Of a stretch of DNA of 64,000 nt, positions 10,351 to 23,965 are shown one piece after another. The notes below the pieces were generated by a model. It had not been told where the DNA came from. It made no database searches and was given only the letters and a program-made list of their open reading frames with translations. How positions within the stretch are numbered: position 1 is the first letter of the stretch; every line of letters begins with the position of its first letter. Both the position numbers and the translations under genes were made by a program. The stretch comes from Bolinopsis microptera (taxonomy: Eukaryota > Ctenophora > Tentaculata > Lobata > Bolinopsidae), in NCBI RefSeq assembly GCF_026151205.1, contig NC_087076.1, positions 6,376,902 to 6,440,901 on the forward strand, written 5' to 3'.

Positions 10351-10440
10351 TGAAATCGGTCGCTCGCTTTTCCCATTCATTCACGGCATACGAATTGTAA
10401 AATAAGCTTATTGAATGGGAAAAGTGAGCGACCGATTTCA
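10351..10440. repeat. Foldback, 29-bp inverted arms
   Basis: The left arm begins TGAAATCGGTCGCTCGC and the right arm ends GCGACCGATTTCA. They are reverse complements over 29 bp with one mismatch, around a 32-bp loop. Probably a tiny foldback element. Confidence 0.65.
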
Positions 10441-12493
10441 CCAACAACAACAACCAAATTACGAATCACCACTTTGTAGCCAACAAAAGATTCTTACATT
10501 TGAAACAACAGCATAGTGCAATCAATTTGAAATACATTTTCTGTTTCCAGCTCAGGACTTACATTTTCCTTTGTAGCGCGATGCGTTACTGTGCCGCGCC
10601 GCACACTCAATGAGGCTTCTCACATCTCTCCCTCGCTAGATTGGTGAGATGCGCTACTGTGCCGCGCCGAGCTGCGATGAATCGACATCGTCAATTAATA
10701 ATTTTGCAAAAAACGACATCAAACTATCAAATGAAAGCATTTGCCGAAATTATGCCAGCTAGCACTGTAAACCACCAAATGATGAATGAATTATCGCTTA
10801 AATTTAAATAAGTATTTAAACAAAAACCATCATGTGCCGTTAAGCAGCAGGGCGCGGCTCATCTGGGCCACAGCCTAGCAAATCGGCGAAAATGGGTTCG
10901 AAAAAGCCACTATTGGCACTCGAGTCCTTGATCTTTCCGATGGTTCACTGGGGCTTTTGAGCTGCCGTCCTTCAGCTTCTGTAAACTGAAATTACTACCA
11001 ATCCAAGTTGAGGCAATCAGCCGACGCGCGGCTTTTATGGTTATATATGATATGTTTAATCTGTAATAAAGATCAAAATTCAAATTTGTTTCTCTAAAAT
11101 TTGTTTCTCTACAGTACAGGGAAATCCGTCTGAAATGTGAAAAATCGATCTGCCGACAAACAAAGCTTACAAAGGATTTTTGACGTTTTTGAGTCCTAAT
11201 AGATGTCCTTTATGAATCAAGAGGCTTGCATATAATGAACATGTTGACACGGGTGCAGAGTTGAGTCTGTACGGAACCTAGTAGTTTCAGATCCTTGTTT
11301 AACTTGCCGTACAGCAAGGTCATCCACTACTTTAGCCCGGCATGAAACAGCGGCGGCCCTGTGAACCGTGCACAACTGCCACAGTACAGCAGCATGTTAA
11401 TGGTCATGTGATAATTTCATCAATTCTCAATGATTTGTAATTTTAATTATTTTGTATTTATTACTGGACAGCGGAATTATTAGCTTGTGGTACAGTGCAG
11501 TTTACAGATAATTACGATTGCCTTACTATTTATATTTTACCGGTTAGGTTATCCAAAAGTAAAATAAATATCAACAATCGACATCCGGTTTTCAGCTAAA
11601 TTTTTGTTTCGTAAAATTTGGGACAACTTAGATTTGGAGTTATTTCAAAAAGTTTTATTTTTGCAACTTTTGAGTCGGAGCAAAGGTTGTCCTTATAATT
11701 TATTTAAGGTCATTGGATGCAGGGTGAGCATGAGATAATACCTCACAGACAATAATTTGCACTTGGAAGGGTGAAAACTTTCAAATAACACCATACACTT
11801 GGAAGGGGGAAAAGTATTTTTTTCTTCATCAATTGACCAATTATAGATAATTTATTGTAGCTTTTATAATGTGTAAAATTTTACGGACGAAATGATCCCA
11901 GGGGGGACTCCCAACCCACCGCCTCGGCGGGTAGTTGATACACCCTTCAAAAGCAAGAGCCACTTTGGTCTACTTGCTGTGAGGTGTCTCAGCTACATGA
12001 TATGGGTTGGGGTCCCCCCCTTTTTTTTCAATTGACCAAGCAAATAACCTGTTTATATCTCCTTGGAGAATATAGTGGTGTTCAAAACATTTGATAATCC
12101 TCCATATTTGATATCATCTGCACATTAAAACATGTCATTGATAAATAGAACTAACAGATTAATCAGAAGAATAGACAAATTTTCATCGTCAAAAATAAAG
12201 AAGAAGAATAGATCTTTGGGGCACTTCTGATTGCACAGGAATTGTTTTGACACAAAACTTCTTGAGGGAAGATGACAGTTGCATGCATAAAACTAGTTCA
12301 AGTCACTAATGCACAATCTGAAGTTTGTGAACCTCAACTAACTAGCCTTTCACTTGTTACAACTCCCCAACAACAACCTGCCGTCGCCTAATAAGACTTG
12401 TCCAATCTAAGTATTAAACTATCAATACCATATAAATTTTAAGCTTGTGGAGAATCAAATCATATTATATAATGTCAAAATCAACGTACACTA
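10441..12493. other. Noncoding, unassigned
   Basis: Two related lines around 10575-10675 carry GATGCGYTACTGTGCCGCGC. Otherwise the sequence is AT-rich without splice-bounded open frames. I see nothing else. Confidence 0.3.
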
Positions 12494-14824
12494 TGGACAC
12501 GTTCAAAAAAAGGTGGCACTAGAGATTGATTTTTTTAAATGCGTTTTAAAAATAGTCATTGTTCTTTGTTGGTTGATATATCTATCTATACCTTTAGAAA
12601 TTCGATTAAATTTCATGATCCTGAAATCACGGAGTCTCTAGTGCTTATATTACAGGAGTTATCGTTATTTGTGTGCCAATGATTCAAATATCACACAATT
12701 AGAAATGCAAGATGAATCAACACTAGATAATCTGAAAAGTACTATTCAAAAAGACGTCAAAATTGATATGGTGATTATAATGCATGTAAGGAATGGAATG
12801 TCTTATCTGAAATTGTTATTGGTGCCAAAATGATTCAAAAATCACAACTTAAACGTTGGAAATGAGCCTATTTTGAGCAGTGATTATTGAATCATCTTAC
12901 GTTTTTATTGGCTTTCTATCATTTTTAGGGTACAAAATAGTATTAAATAGTATTAAAACCAGTTAATATGATTCAAAAATCACATTTTCGTTAAAGGTGC
13001 GCTATTAAGTCACACTATAGTAAGCCTTAAATTAAGTGCACGATATGACAATTTATATCCATTCTATGATTCTTATTATGTGATTTTTGAATCCATGTCT
13101 AAGCTTATACCATATTGAAGGCCTTTGAGCGATAATTTTTGATCTCGGTGCTTAAATGATTCAAAAATCACACAAATCTGGCTACCAAATATGTAATTTC
13201 CTTTAAAGTGTGATAATTGAATCATACGTAATGTTCAAGTTGTAATGACATTTTGAAAGTAAAGGTAATGAATCGATAATCACATTTCAAAAATCCGATT
13301 AAGTATTATATGTTACTGATATGATTCATTTGTCACATTATGGCGACAAAATTATCATGGCTTGAGCTGTAAAAGTACTTGCCTAGTTTACTCAGTTTAA
13401 AATCAGTTTTTTGTGATTATTGATTCCACTATTACTCTAATAACGAACTTCTCCATGACCATAAACAAGTGTCACAACAAATTACTGCAGATTTACTATG
13501 AATACCAACCTGATATAGAGCCAAAAAGTGATACATTCCCCTGATACAGCATAATTTCAATACATGCTCATTTATGTGATTTTTGACTCATTATGGCACT
13601 TTTAACCATCTAAATTCTCTAAATATTAGTTAGCATGATATAATTGTGATTGATAGAGTTCATTGTTACAATCGTTCCGTTGATATTCATATCACATTCA
13701 TCATTCTAAAACACTTAGTCAGAATTAACCCTGTGTGTGATAATTGCATCGTAACTCCACATTTAACCGGTGATACTTTGCACTTTTAACACTCAACTAT
13801 CTCAAAAAGGTTCAATAATCACATTGAGAAGCAGGACACACTCACAGAATGTAAATTCATCATTAGAGGTGCAAGAAATGAATATTTTGTGATTTCTGGC
13901 TCATATCTGCACAATTAACAGATATAAAGAGATGAATGACTTAAGGGGGCAGGGGGGGGTCTTCATGGAAATTTTCTCAAAATCGACTTTTTAGTTGTTT
14001 CTGATAGAGGGGAGTGATATCTATCAGATGCTTTTAATCCGATAGAAAAATATTGCTCCTAGCAGAAATTATCGCCGGTAGAAGGTCAGCGCTTGTGTGT
14101 AATTGTATTGCGCAAGCGATTTTTGATCGCGTGCCCTGAAAATCGAGTCTAAAAATCTATCTCCTCCTACATTTTTTGAGCAATCACCCTCAAACTTTCA
14201 GGATATGTTCTAGGGATCATTTAGAAGAGATTGTCCAGGCAAAATTTTGAGATAGGCCTTTAAACATTTTTTATTCGATTTTGAAAATCTTGGACCTGGT
14301 TTTTTGACGATTTTTCGAGGTCCAAGATTTTTAAAATCGAATAAAAAATGTTTAAAGGCCTATCTCAAAATTTTGCCTGGACAATCCCTTCTAAATGATC
14401 CTTAGAACATATCCTGAAAGTTTGAGGGTGATTGCTTAAAAAATGTAGGAGAAGATAGATTTTTAGACTCGATTTTCAGGGCACGCGTTCAAAAATCGCT
14501 CGCGCAATACAATTACACACAAGCACTGACCTTTTACCGGCGATAATTTCGGCTAGGAGCAATATTTTTCTATCGGATTAAAAGCATCTGATAGATATCA
14601 CTCCCCTCTATCAGAAACAACTAAAAAGTCGATTTTGAGAAAATTTCCATGAAGACCCCCCCTGCCCCCTTAATTATGTGATATTTGAATCTTTTTGGAC
14701 CACATATTAAAATTTGGTTAACTTTCATAGCATACTCATTGAGATACAAGTATTTTAAAATGCTTCACACAATTTTGGCAGTAAAAAATCAATCTCTAGT
14801 GCCACCTTTTTATGAACGTGTCCC
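12494..14824. mobile_element. 2.3-kb TA-flanked inverted-repeat element with internal motif array
   Basis: Inverted termini of about 45 bp: the left starts TGGACACGTTC and contains AGGTGGCACTAGAGATTGAT; the right end is its complement (ATCAATCTCTAGTGCCACCT, then GAACGTGTCCC). TA lies on both sides (12492-12493 and 14825-14826), as in Tc1/mariner-type insertion. No transposase frame. The interior up to 13.9 kb repeats a quasi-palindromic motif, TGATTCAAAAATCACA, in either orientation (for example 12679, 12831, 12880, 12968, 13080, 13157, 13209, 13268). A separate foldback is inserted at 13945-14669. Confidence 0.75.
13945..14669. mobile_element. 725-bp foldback element in TTAA target, nested
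   Basis: Two arms of about 350 bp are near-perfect reverse complements around a loop of about 20 bp (near 14300). The termini are GGGGGCAGGGGGG and CCCCCCTGCCCCC. TTAA flanks both ends (13941-13944 and 14670-14673), the target of piggyBac- and Kolobok-type transposases. Arm differences are few and scattered. No coding frame. It interrupts the larger TA-flanked element, so it is younger than that insertion. Confidence 0.8.
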
Positions 14825-14826
14825 TA

Positions 14827-15469
14827 TGTCGGAGTGCCAGTGCAAGGTTTTCTGTGAATGAGACCATCTTCACAAAACCGTGTTGTCTGTGATCAATTAA
14901 CCCCTGTGTGGGGAATACTTATAGATAATTGTAGACATTATCTTTGGAAATAACCATGTACCAACCAAACCTGCAACAATGGAGCTAACCCAAACAATGT
15001 ATATAAATTAACCCCTTTATTATAACTGTCAAGATCAAGAAATACACAGAAGATTGATTAAGCAGACTAGATTAGCAATGAAATGAAGTAATCTGTGATG
15101 TACAAACTTACCTTTCAAATGTATTTTCCTTCCTAGTAATTCTGCACAAAATATCCCACCAACCTTTCAAGCGGATTCAGATCCCAAATTTTTCCAAGCC
15201 TACTTGAATAGATCCTGAATTTGTATTCTCAAAAATTTCCCATTTAGTGTTCTGAGCTTACCTACTTTTGAAAGGTAATTGTACAAAACTCTATTTCACT
15301 ACGTGGCTAGTGAGGTGTCATCCTTTTCACCGCCAAATTTTGATACAAATTTCCATTGATTTGACGGTCATTGATGGGGCAATTACCATACAATGGTACC
15401 ATACTTGAGTTGGTTCATGCATTTCAATTACTGAAGTAATTTGCTTTCTTCAAAGAGTCGTTTGTAAAT
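14827..15469. other. No gene seen
   Basis: AT-rich, without a recognisable element end or coding signal. It precedes the LINE mosaic. Confidence 0.3.
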
Positions 15470-16105
15470 GGAATTTTACGACACATTCAAAACTTATCTA
15501 GACAAATCATGTAAACTAAGTAAACCAAAAGTCTCCAAAAGAACGCCAATGAAAAATCTGTGGATGCATCCATAAATAAAAAACAAGAGCTGCACGACCA
15601 CTGGCATAGAGCGAAGAGAGAAAAATGTCTGCATAATCCAGGTAAACTTTGTCATGAGATCAAGGAAGCCTATCACTGCAATCCATGCAGTGATGCCAGG
15701 GAATTGCATGCTAATTTCATTGACAAACTTTGGAGAGTTAAACACGTAATACGACTAGCTCATCGTTGCTACATGTGCAACAAGATTGAGGAGTGTCAAG
15801 GTGACAGTAAAAAACCTGACAGTTAATTAATAAAGTGAGAGGAAAGCAAAAAAAGCAAATGAAACGTTGTTCATGATAAACAATGAACGTGTTATTTGTC
15901 AAAGAGTTATTGCTCATGAATTTGACATGTACTTTGTATCAATCACCTCTAGAACCTGAACGAAATTTATAAGAGAAGGAATGATGAAGATCCTATAATT
16001 GCTAAATCATTCACTGACTTCTTGCCACAGTCCTGTCCGTCAAGTATTTATCTCGCCGAATGTACAAGCTCTGAAATAATAAAAATTATTAGCAAATTTA
16101 ATTCT
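15470..16105 (+). mobile_element. LINE family 2, endonuclease-to-RT linker (decayed)
   Basis: Plus-strand fragments in several frames read like the linker between endonuclease and RT of a non-LTR element. They include KRTPMKNLWM and ELHDHWHRAKREKCLHNPGK (15590s), KLCHEIKEAYHCNPCSDARE, a GKAKKANETLFMINNERVIC stretch past a stop, and FLPQSCPSSIYLAECTSSEI (16015-16080). Several stops and frameshifts break it. It ends abruptly near 16105, where a different LINE starts. The missing continuation (SKASDIPARVMKQ) is found only at 20.25 kb, in a separate fragment. Confidence 0.6.
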
Positions 16106-18018
16106 ATTTCTGATGAGTTAAAGTTTGTTACTAGCCGTAAAGATTTTAAGAGGCTCTCATCAGCCAAAATAAGAGATAATCTTTTTAATAGTGATGATCC
16201 AGCGCTTATAACTAAGAAGTTTTGGTCACATGTTAAGTATAAATCTAACTCCTGCTGTATTCCTAATTGTGTTAGTTATTCTGGACAGCTTCGGTTCAAT
16301 CCCAAAGATCAAGCTGAACTTTTCAATTCTTTCTTTTATAACCAGTTTTCGGATCCTTCACTTTATGACACTGACATCTCCTATGTCAATGATGTTGATT
16401 TTGATATTGACTTCGATCATCGGGATGTTCGTAAGCTTCTTTCAAATATTAATTCAAATAAAGCCCAGGGACCAGATGGCATACACGGTAAAATTCTAAA
16501 AAATTGTTCCGTAGCGTAGGTTTAGCTTACCCTCTAACATGCATTTTTTGTGGATCCTACAACAGCGGCTACATTCCACAAGAATGGAAACTTGCAAATG
16601 TTGTCCCAATATTTAAGAAAGGTAAGAAAAGTGAGGTTGAAAACTATAGACCAATATCCCTTACTTGTTTAGTCATGAAAGTTTTTGAGCGCATTGTTAA
16701 ACGTTAACTGCTTTCTTTGACAAGTACCCTTCTTGATCCCAGGCAGCATGGTTTTCTAGAGCACAAGTCATGCACAACCAATATGGTTGATTTTTGTGAT
16801 AGCCTGGCATTGTCTCTTAACGAAAACATTATCAATCATGTTGTGTATTTTGATTTTGCTAAGGCATTTGATTCTGTAAATCATGATATCCTTCTTCATA
16901 AGCTAAAGACCTTATATAACATTGATGGTACACTTCTCAAATTTCTTACCAATTACCTTCAAGGCCGTTACCAAAGAGTGGTTATTGGTAATGAGATGTC
17001 ATCTACCCTCTCAGTTAATTCTGGTGTCCCCCAGGGCTCTATCCTTGGTCCCTTACTTTTTGTATTGTTTATCAATGATATTCCTCTTGGCCTTTCGGAT
17101 AATACTGATATTGTTTTGTATGCCGATGATACAAAAATCTGGCGTAAAATACATTCATCTTCTGATAATACCAATTTACAAATGGATATAGACTATCTCT
17201 CTGACTGGGCACTTAGAAACAAAATGCGATTCCATCCAGCAAAATGTAAAGTGCTTATTGTTTCAGGAAAACCATCTTTATCTCCTCCATTCGCATATAA
17301 TCTTGATGGCTCTCCTCTTGTGTATGTAGAGTTAGAAAAAGATCTTGGAGTCGATGTTACTCCTAAGCTCAGTTGGAATAGTCAGTGCGACAGAATTTAT
17401 ACTAAGGCCTGCCAACAACTTGGTATGGTCAGAAGAGATGGCCATATTGTCATTGATCAGAAACGTCGCTGGGCGCTTTACCTCTCCCTGGTTCGTAGCC
17501 AATTCGAAAATTGTTCCATAATCTGGCGCCCTTGTAATAAATCACTTATTGATAAATTAGAAAGTCTCCAAAAAAGAGCTATTAAATGGATTCTGTCTGA
17601 AGAGGGCCGCAGTTATCCACCTGAGCAATATGTCAAAAAGTGCAAGCTTGTCGACATTCTCCCTTTGTCTCAAAAGTTTGACTTGAATGATCTTATTTTT
17701 TTCCACAAAGTTCTGAACAATTTAATTCCTGTATGGCTGCCTCACTATCTCACTTTATATCAGGGCACTTCTCGACTAAGACGTTGCCACCTCGACAGTC
17801 TGTCTATTGTGTCATCAATTTTACCTAAGTTAAGTCAGAATTCACACACCTTATGTACCTCAAATAGCCCACTGGCAAAATCATTTTTCTACAGAACTCA
17901 TATACTGTGGAATGGACTCCCTTTACAGGTAAGACAGATTGTGTCTACAAGTGTTTTCAAAGCTGAGGTCACTAAGCATCTATGGAAATGTTTATTGGAT
18001 AGTGAAACAACAGCCTAG
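16106..18018 (+). mobile_element. LINE family 1 (CR1/Jockey-type) RT, one frameshift and one stop
   Basis: Most of a non-LTR reverse transcriptase in three blocks. 16106-16519 carries the linker and RT start (NKAQGPDGIHGKIL). A frameshift near 16510 leads to 16504-16707 (GYIPQEWKLANVVPIFKKGK, then NYRPISLTC). One in-frame TAA (16705-16707) precedes 16717-18018. That block carries FDFAKAFDSVNHDILLHKL, GVPQGSILGPLLF and the catalytic LYADDTKIW, then thumb and C-terminal segments to a TAG stop. The motif set fits the CR1/L2/Jockey group. Only two lesions in about 1.9 kb suggest a fairly young but inactive copy. A T-rich tail follows. The endonuclease is absent. Confidence 0.85.
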
Positions 18019-18266
18019 CCTAGTCTATTTGCTCCCCATATTATTATTATTTTTGTTTTATTAATTTTTTTATCTACCTTCCTATACTTTCAACATCATA
18101 TCACACTTCACCCGCACACCTCACACATTAATGACCATATCAGACCTGTATCTAATGTATCTGGAATTTGACGTATTGAAATACCAATTTTGACTATATA
18201 TCCACAGTTATTCACCATGGATTTGTTTGTTATTAAATAGTTTTTCATAAATTTTTGGATTTAGAT

Positions 18267-20090
18267 TCCAATTTTTGGTAAAATTTTTGAAAAAATAATA
18301 TACAAACGTCTTTACAGCTTCTTGGTTAGTCAAGGAATCCTTCACGACAGTCAATTCGGATTCCGAAAGAGTCACTCAACATCACATGCACTTAACTACT
18401 CAGTTTTTCACATCCAAAAGGCCCTAAAGCAAGGTCTTCATGTTCTAGGAATTTTTATTGATCTAAGCAAGGCCTTTGACACAATAGACCACACAATTTT
18501 GCTTGAGAAACTTGAAATATATGGGATTAGAGGAGTGCCACTTAAGTTACTGGAAAGTTACTTGTCGGACAGAGAGCAGTGTGTGTCCGTCCTGGGCGAA
18601 GTATCAGACAGACTTCCTGTTCTCTATGGCGTTCCACAGGGGAGCTGCCTTGGGCCTCTCCTGTTTTTAATATACATAAATGACTTAACAAACTCTCAAC
18701 TCGATAACACTAGCTATGTCTTATTTGCTGATGATACAAACATATTTGTAGTTGCCAAAACTAGAGCAGAGGCCTACAATAATGCTAATAGGGTCCTACG
18801 ATCAGTCCACGAGTACACATTGGCTAATAAATTACATGAAAAGTTGCTATATAGAATTCAATACAGCTAAAAGAAAACTTGATGATCAATCTTTATTAAT
18901 TGAAAATAGACTTTACCTCAATGGCCTACCTCTCTCAAAGGTGCAGGAAACGAAATTCCTGGGAGTAATTGTCGACGAAGGCCTAACTTTCAATCCCTAT
19001 AGAGACAAACTAGTTAGAAAACTCTCATCCTGTTCTGGGAGGCTATACATGATTAAGGATAAAATTCCATCATCTATCCATAAGGACCTGTACCACACAC
19101 TGTTTGAAAGTCACCTATCTTATGGCATTACCGTTTGGGGAGGTGCAAGTAATAATAAACTTCAACCACTATTTGTAGCCCAGAAAAAGTGTGTTCGTAT
19201 CATGTTTGGTGACAAAAAAGCATACCTTGATAAATTTATGACATGTGCTAGGACTAGACCTATCAGTGAACAGAAACTTACTAGCAAATTCTTTGAGAGA
19301 GAGCACACCAAGCCAATTTTTGCCCGTCAATCACTCATGACATTGCATAATTTATACGCGTATCACTGCTGCAATGAACTTTTTAAAGTCTTTAAGTATC
19401 GAACACCAATTGCACTATTTGAACTTTTCTGTTTGTCTAAAAGACCCGGCAAAGAAACTCTTCTTATAACAACCATGCCCTCAAACAGTTTCGTTTACAA
19501 ATCTAGTTGCCTTTGGAATTCATTCCGTCAGATGTTGGCACTGAACGACCTTGAAATCACTCATGGTGTATTTAAATCAAAGGTAAAAAAAGTCATTCTC
19601 TCGTCTCAGGGTAAAGGTGACAAGAATACCTGGGCCCCTTTGGCAAACTTTCTGAACTCAGGCAGCTTGAACAACTAAATTTGGAAAAGTAAAACTTCTT
19701 GTCTGAATGAACTATTAGAACCTCAAGAAGCTGATCCGCATGTCTCCGCTACTAAAATGTTTAATGAGCCCAATCACTCATCACTTAACAGTTTAATCTT
19801 CAAAGTGAGTTGTACAATCTAGGTTGTTTTAAGTAGCTGTTGATAGTGTAAAACAGGAGTGACTTGATCGTTTCCATAACTTCGATTTACAATTTGTACC
19901 ATAATAAAACTAGCACTGCCATGGGGTTCAAAAAGGGTCATTGTAAGCCTCCAGCGTAATGGTCCTAAGTCTCTGCCCCATGCAGTGCCTGTCAGCATCA
20001 GCTAACAGAATAGCCCTAACATAACGATCAAGCCACAAATTAGGTTCTATAATGATTTAATATTGTTGAATAAAGAGATTTGAATATAAT
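18267..20090 (+). mobile_element. LINE family 2, RT to 3' end, one frameshift
   Basis: The frame starts abruptly at FGKIFEKIIYKRLY (about 18270) and continues through FGFRKSHSTSHAL, IFIDLSKAFDTIDHTILLEK, GVPQGSCLGPLLFLIYINDL and the catalytic LFADDTNIF to 18870. A frameshift near 18840 moves it to the frame ending at 19678, which carries KFLGVIVDEGLTF, HLSYGITVWGG and the C-terminus. A 3' UTR with an AATAAA near 20070 and a doubled AATATTTGTTTTATTCTG follows. The RT family differs clearly from the LINE just upstream. Confidence 0.8.
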
Positions 20091-20252
20091 ATTTGTTTTA
20101 TTCTGAATATTTGTTTTATTCTGAGATTAATTCGATGTAATGGGTCCAAGTTACTGCGGACATAGTTCACTATGTGTTTACCGTGTTTGGGTGCCCATCA
20201 TATTTTACAGATGGGGGCGATATTTTGAACGATTCTATTTTATATTCATCTA

Positions 20253-20565
20253 TTGCTGTACTCTGTAAAATTTGAAAAGTATTTAATAAAAAAAAATAAC
20301 AGTAAAGCTAGTGATATACCAGCACGTGTAATGAAGCAATGTAGTCAAACCATATCAGAACATCTTGCCAGAATTTATAACAACTGCATGAATGAAGGCG
20401 TCTTCCCTGATCAACTGAAAAAGGGTAAGATAACCCTGATATATAAAAAAGAAGACAAGGAGTTACTGGAGAATTTCAGGCCTGCATCAACACTACCAGC
20501 ATTTGGAAAAATATTTGAAAAAATTATTTACAGTAGATTATACAACTTGGACAATTGTTTTATTT
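20253..20565 (+). mobile_element. LINE fragment, RT N-terminal part
   Basis: The frame reads SKASDIPARVMKQCSQTISE, then GVFPDQLKKGKITLIYKKED, ENFRPASTLP and FGKIFEKIIYSRLYN, ending in AT-rich sequence. This is the RT region lying just before the start of the 18267 fragment, overlapping it by about 15 residues. The overlap differs at roughly a quarter of its bases, so it probably comes from another copy of the same or a sister family. Confidence 0.7.
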
Positions 20566-20710
20566 TTATTTTTATTGTGGTTTTAGTTAACATTTTAAAT
20601 CTTAGACAATAGAATATAATCTAGATAGCATATTTGATGCAGATTTTATTGATTATATAAAATAGTTAATCGAATAGTTTGTAGGACCATCTAGATTACA
20701 GGTACGGCGT

Positions 20711-20770
20711 GGGGTCGTTCACATATTACGTAATCACTTTTTGGACAATTTTTAACCCCCCCTATTAAAA
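20711..20770. mobile_element. TAA-type MITE (GTCGTTCACATATTACGTAA), one end
   Basis: GGGGTCGTTCACATATTACG, then TAATCACTTTTTGGAC and a C-run. This end matches the complete element at 45808-45990; the partner end is absent here. Confidence 0.55.
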
Positions 20771-22496
<1,726 letters not shown>

Positions 22497-22828
22497 CTCC
22501 ATCCCTCTTGTTTCACTTTCACATTTCACATTAATTTCACACCCTACACACATGGCCATTACATGTGTTATTAACCCTCTCTCTCCTGTATTTCCCAGTG
22601 TTGGTAGTAGGCGCGTAATAATGACATTATTAAAATATTATATAATATGTATTATAATATATATCCTGCAAAAGCTGGGGAATTAACGTACGTGACATGT
22701 ATTACATGTTATTTTACACGTGATATGTATTATACATCAATATATGTTAGTCACGTGATATTCCATATTATTAGTTGTTGTTCCACCTCCCTCTAAACAC
22801 ACTGTCGATATATTATAGGACTATCACA

Positions 22829-23309
22829 GGTGTATCACGTGACAGGTGTAGCACGTGACAGGTATATCACGTGACAGGTATATCACGTGACAGGTGTATC
22901 ACGTGACAGGTGTATCACGTGACAGGTGTATCACGTGACAGGTGTATCACATGACAGGTGTATCACGTGACAGGTGTATCACATGACAGGTGTATCACGT
23001 GACAGGTGTATCACGTGACAGGTGTATCACATGACAGGTGTATCACGTGACAGGTGTATCACGTGACAGGTGTATCACGTGACAGGTGTAGCACGTGACA
23101 GGTGTATCACATGACAGGTGTATCACGTGACAGGTGTATCACGTGACAGGTGTATCACGTGACAGGTGTATCACGTGACAGGTGTATCACGTGACAGGTG
23201 TATCACGTGACAGGTGTAGCACGTGACAGGTATATCACGTGACAGGTGTATCACGTGACAGGTGTATCACGTGACAGGTGTATCACGTGACAGGTGTAGC
23301 ACGTGACAT
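22829..23309. repeat. 16-bp minisatellite, about 30 copies of a CACGTGAC box
   Basis: The unit ACAGGTGTATCACGTG is repeated about 30 times. Variants are GTAGCACGTG, GTATATCACGTG and several CACATG mutants. Nearly every unit holds CACGTG, the palindromic E-box bound by bHLH-zip factors of the USF/MITF/TFEB/Max type; TCACGTGAC is also the core of the CLEAR-type site. The array is flanked by further CACGTG motifs at 22720-22760. There is no gene start next to it. Confidence 0.9.
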
Positions 23310-23816
23310 ATCATGTTATATAAGCGTGTGTGGAGGTCTCTCTTTTACATGTCACATGTCATGCTAAAATATATATTTCAAGCATTGTGTAAGGTTACGT
23401 GACATCTCATGTAACACACATGTGACCCAGTGAGTCATGCATGCAACTACACATACATACATGTATTATATAATATAGTGTGTAATGTAATTACTATAAA
23501 CTATAAGTCTTTCTGTTTCCATACAAAATATCACAGACACATACACACACATACACACACATATAATATACACACACACACCCTGCCTAGCCTGCCTAGG
23601 TCGTTCCAGATGAAATCTCTCTCTCCATTTATCCCTATCAAACATGAGTTAACGCAGCTGGTCAGGTTCCATTCCAGTGTCTTCAAGTAGGACGTCCGGG
23701 AAGGTCTTCATGGTGGTCGTCCTCGATAACGCTGGCCATAGGATGGTTGCCAAAAAAGGAGATGTTGAGCATGTACACACACACACACATATGTACACAT
23801 TATATAGGACACTTAC
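23310..23816. other. AT-rich with (CA)n runs
   Basis: Contains short CA-rich tracts near 23536-23582 and 23774-23788. The minus-strand stretch 23650-23731 follows an acceptor and could be the short last exon of the gene at 23817-23965: in the phase-0 continuation it stops after seven codons, while another frame reads LLEDTGMEPDQLR before a stop. Confidence 0.25.
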
Positions 23817-23965
23817 AGAAATGTTCCCGCTTTGCGCATTCTTTTGATTTAGAGAGAGCACTTCGCACAGTAACATTTTGAGATGGAGTTCATAAACGCG
23901 GGCTTTGTTGTCAGATGCAATTAACTCTTCGCTAACATCACCAGCTAGGTCATATTTCAAGTCTT
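23817..23965 (-). CDS. Exon of an unrecognised gene
   Basis: The minus-strand block is bounded by a good acceptor (ACGTTACAG) and donor (GTAAGTG). It is 149 nt, opens in phase 1 and closes in phase 0. It reads DLKYDLAGDVSEELIASDN, then KARVYELHLKMLLCEVLSLN and QKNAQSGNIS: an acidic, amphipathic, helix-like segment with ordinary amino-acid composition, unlike the repeat-derived frames around it. I could not place the family, nor link an upstream exon at higher coordinates. It could be part of a long-intron gene or a decayed exon. The sequence beyond 23965 is AT-rich with no clear coding. Confidence 0.4.

Noticed and set aside
16968-17191. Open frames on other frames within the LINE
   Set aside because: Shadows of the reverse-transcriptase frame.
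22829-23309. CRISPR-like or operator array
   Set aside because: Tandem 16-bp units without spacers; a minisatellite.
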